This document shows positions 4,863 through 5,555 of a stretch of 5,555 nt of DNA, in pieces (the first letter of the stretch is position 1; each line of letters starts with the position of its first letter). The position numbers were made by a program, and so were the translations under genes. The notes under the pieces were generated by a model. The model was not told the DNA's origin. It saw only the letters and a program-made list of their open reading frames with translations, and searched no databases. This DNA is from an uncultured Clostridia bacterium (GTDB lineage Bacteria > Bacillota > Clostridia > Oscillospirales > Acutalibacteraceae): contig CALCHE010000241.1 in the NCBI GenBank assembly GCA_937901145.1, positions 1 through 5,555 on the forward strand, read 5' to 3'.

Positions 4863-5555
4863 GTGAGCTATCAATCAGCCTCTTTTATAATTTTTTCGGC
4901 AGTAGCTCTGCTGCTGTTTTATCTTGTTCCTAAAAGAGCTCAGAAGTATATGCTTCTTATTGCGAATATTTTCTTTTACTGCTATGCGGGATTTCAGTAT
5001 GTTCCCTTTATTTCCGTTACTCTCTTCGCTACATATTTCGCGGGAAGAATTATGGGACGGATATATGATAAAGAGGGGGACAGGCTGAAGCTGTGTCAGA
5101 CACCTGCAGAGAAAAAGGAAGTCAGAGCCTCAGGCAAGAAAAAAGCGAGATGGGTGCTTCTCGGCGGACTTTTCCTTTCGGTAGCTCTTCTCGTTGTATG
5201 TAAATATACAGGCTTCATTCTTACAAATGTAAACAGCATTCTTCTTAAAAACGGCAAACCGGAAATCACGGTGTTCAGTATCATACTGCCCCTGGGTATT
5301 TCCTATTACACCTTTATGGCGATAAGCTATGTTCTCGACATTTACTGGAAAAGATACAAGGCAGAGAAAAATCTTCTCAATTATGCTCTTTTCCTTACTT
5401 ATTTCCCCCATGTCGTACAGGGTCCTATTGACCGCTACGATAAAATCAGAGCACAGATACCTGACGGCGGAATCAGCTTTGACTCCGTTCAGGTTTCAAA
5501 GGGTGCACAGCTTGCACTGTGGGGATTTTTTAAAAAGCTGGTTATTGCTGACAGG
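4863..5555 (+). CDS. MBOAT-family membrane O-acyltransferase (DltB/AlgI/PatA-like), N-terminal half
   Basis: The frame is open from GTG 4863 to the right edge (231 codons, truncated). Members of this family pass an acyl group, such as D-alanine in DltB or acetyl in AlgI/PatA, across the membrane to an extracytoplasmic polymer. Hydrophobic segments are visible at about 7-22, 30-60 and 97-113, with more between about 138-160 and 171-186. A Lys/Arg-rich cytosolic loop (about 66-96, ending SGKKKARW) interrupts them. Family signatures are LPLGISYYTFMAISYVLDIY (142-161), LTYFPHVVQGPIDRYDKI (178-195) and LWGFFKKLVIADR (219-231). The C-terminal part with the catalytic His is outside the window. It is transcribed divergently from the sleB-like gene. 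A secreted SGNH/DltD-like partner would be expected downstream. The substrate is unknown: wall teichoic acid or another polysaccharide is inferred from the nearby polymer operon. Confidence 0.88.
   Translation, partial: MSYQSASFIIFSAVALLLFYLVPKRAQKYMLLIANIFFYCYAGFQYVPFISVTLFATYFAGRIMGRIYDKEGDRLKLCQTPAEKKEVRASGKKKARWVLLGGLFLSVALLVVCKYTGFILTNVNSILLKNGKPEITVFSIILPLGISYYTFMAISYVLDIYWKRYKAEKNLLNYALFLTYFPHVVQGPIDRYDKIRAQIPDGGISFDSVQVSKGAQLALWGFFKKLVIADR

Noticed and set aside
5096..5411. Two minus-strand frames (62 and 93 codons) inside the MBOAT gene
   Set aside because: They are antisense shadows. The plus-strand frame carries the MBOAT signatures throughout this stretch.

Overview
The window looks like chromosomal DNA from a low-to-moderate-GC, Gram-positive, endospore-forming Clostridia (Firmicutes), perhaps a gut Ruminococcaceae/Oscillospirales-type lineage. 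The pointers are a SleB-type spore cortex hydrolase, strong purine-rich Shine-Dalgarno sites (GGAGGAAGG, AAAGGTGA), sigma-A-like promoters, and a teichoic-acid-type CDP-glycerol transferase beside family 2 glycosyltransferases. The lineage is inferred from gene content and protein style only. I see no mobile element, CRISPR array, tRNA or rRNA.

Layout. (1) Bases 1-1745 hold a compact minus-strand glycopolymer operon read right to left: a promoter (1717-1745), a DQDD-type GT2 (985-1686), a rhamnosyltransferase-like GT2 (199-972), and the first 65 codons of a TagB/TagF-like CDP-glycerol glycerophosphotransferase (197 to beyond base 1). The genes are 12 and 1 nt apart. (2) Bases 1746-1969 are intergenic: a good minus-strand intrinsic terminator (1811-1852), two abutting palindromes (1878-1901) and a four-copy degenerate heptamer repeat (1931-1958). 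(3) Bases 1970-3949 hold a single minus-strand gene with its own promoter, encoding a 639-residue cytosolic-looking member of the DUF4964/DUF5127/DUF4965/DUF1793 'glutaminase A' family. (4) Bases 3980-4681 hold a minus-strand sleB-like gene (membrane anchor, peptidoglycan-binding domain, Hydrolase_2 domain). (5) Bases 4682-4862 form a divergent intergenic region with a near-consensus extended -10 promoter driving (6) a plus-strand MBOAT-family membrane O-acyltransferase that starts at GTG 4863 and runs off the right edge.

Four or five of the six genes concern the cell envelope: polymer glycosylation and glycerophosphate transfer, O-acylation of an exported polymer, and cortex peptidoglycan hydrolysis. 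The DUF4965 protein is the odd one out, as it has no signal peptide and no obvious functional link to its neighbours. I do not see convincing evidence of a new multi-gene system. The items most worth checking are the role of the cytosolic DUF4965 protein and the heptamer/palindrome cluster next to its 3' end.
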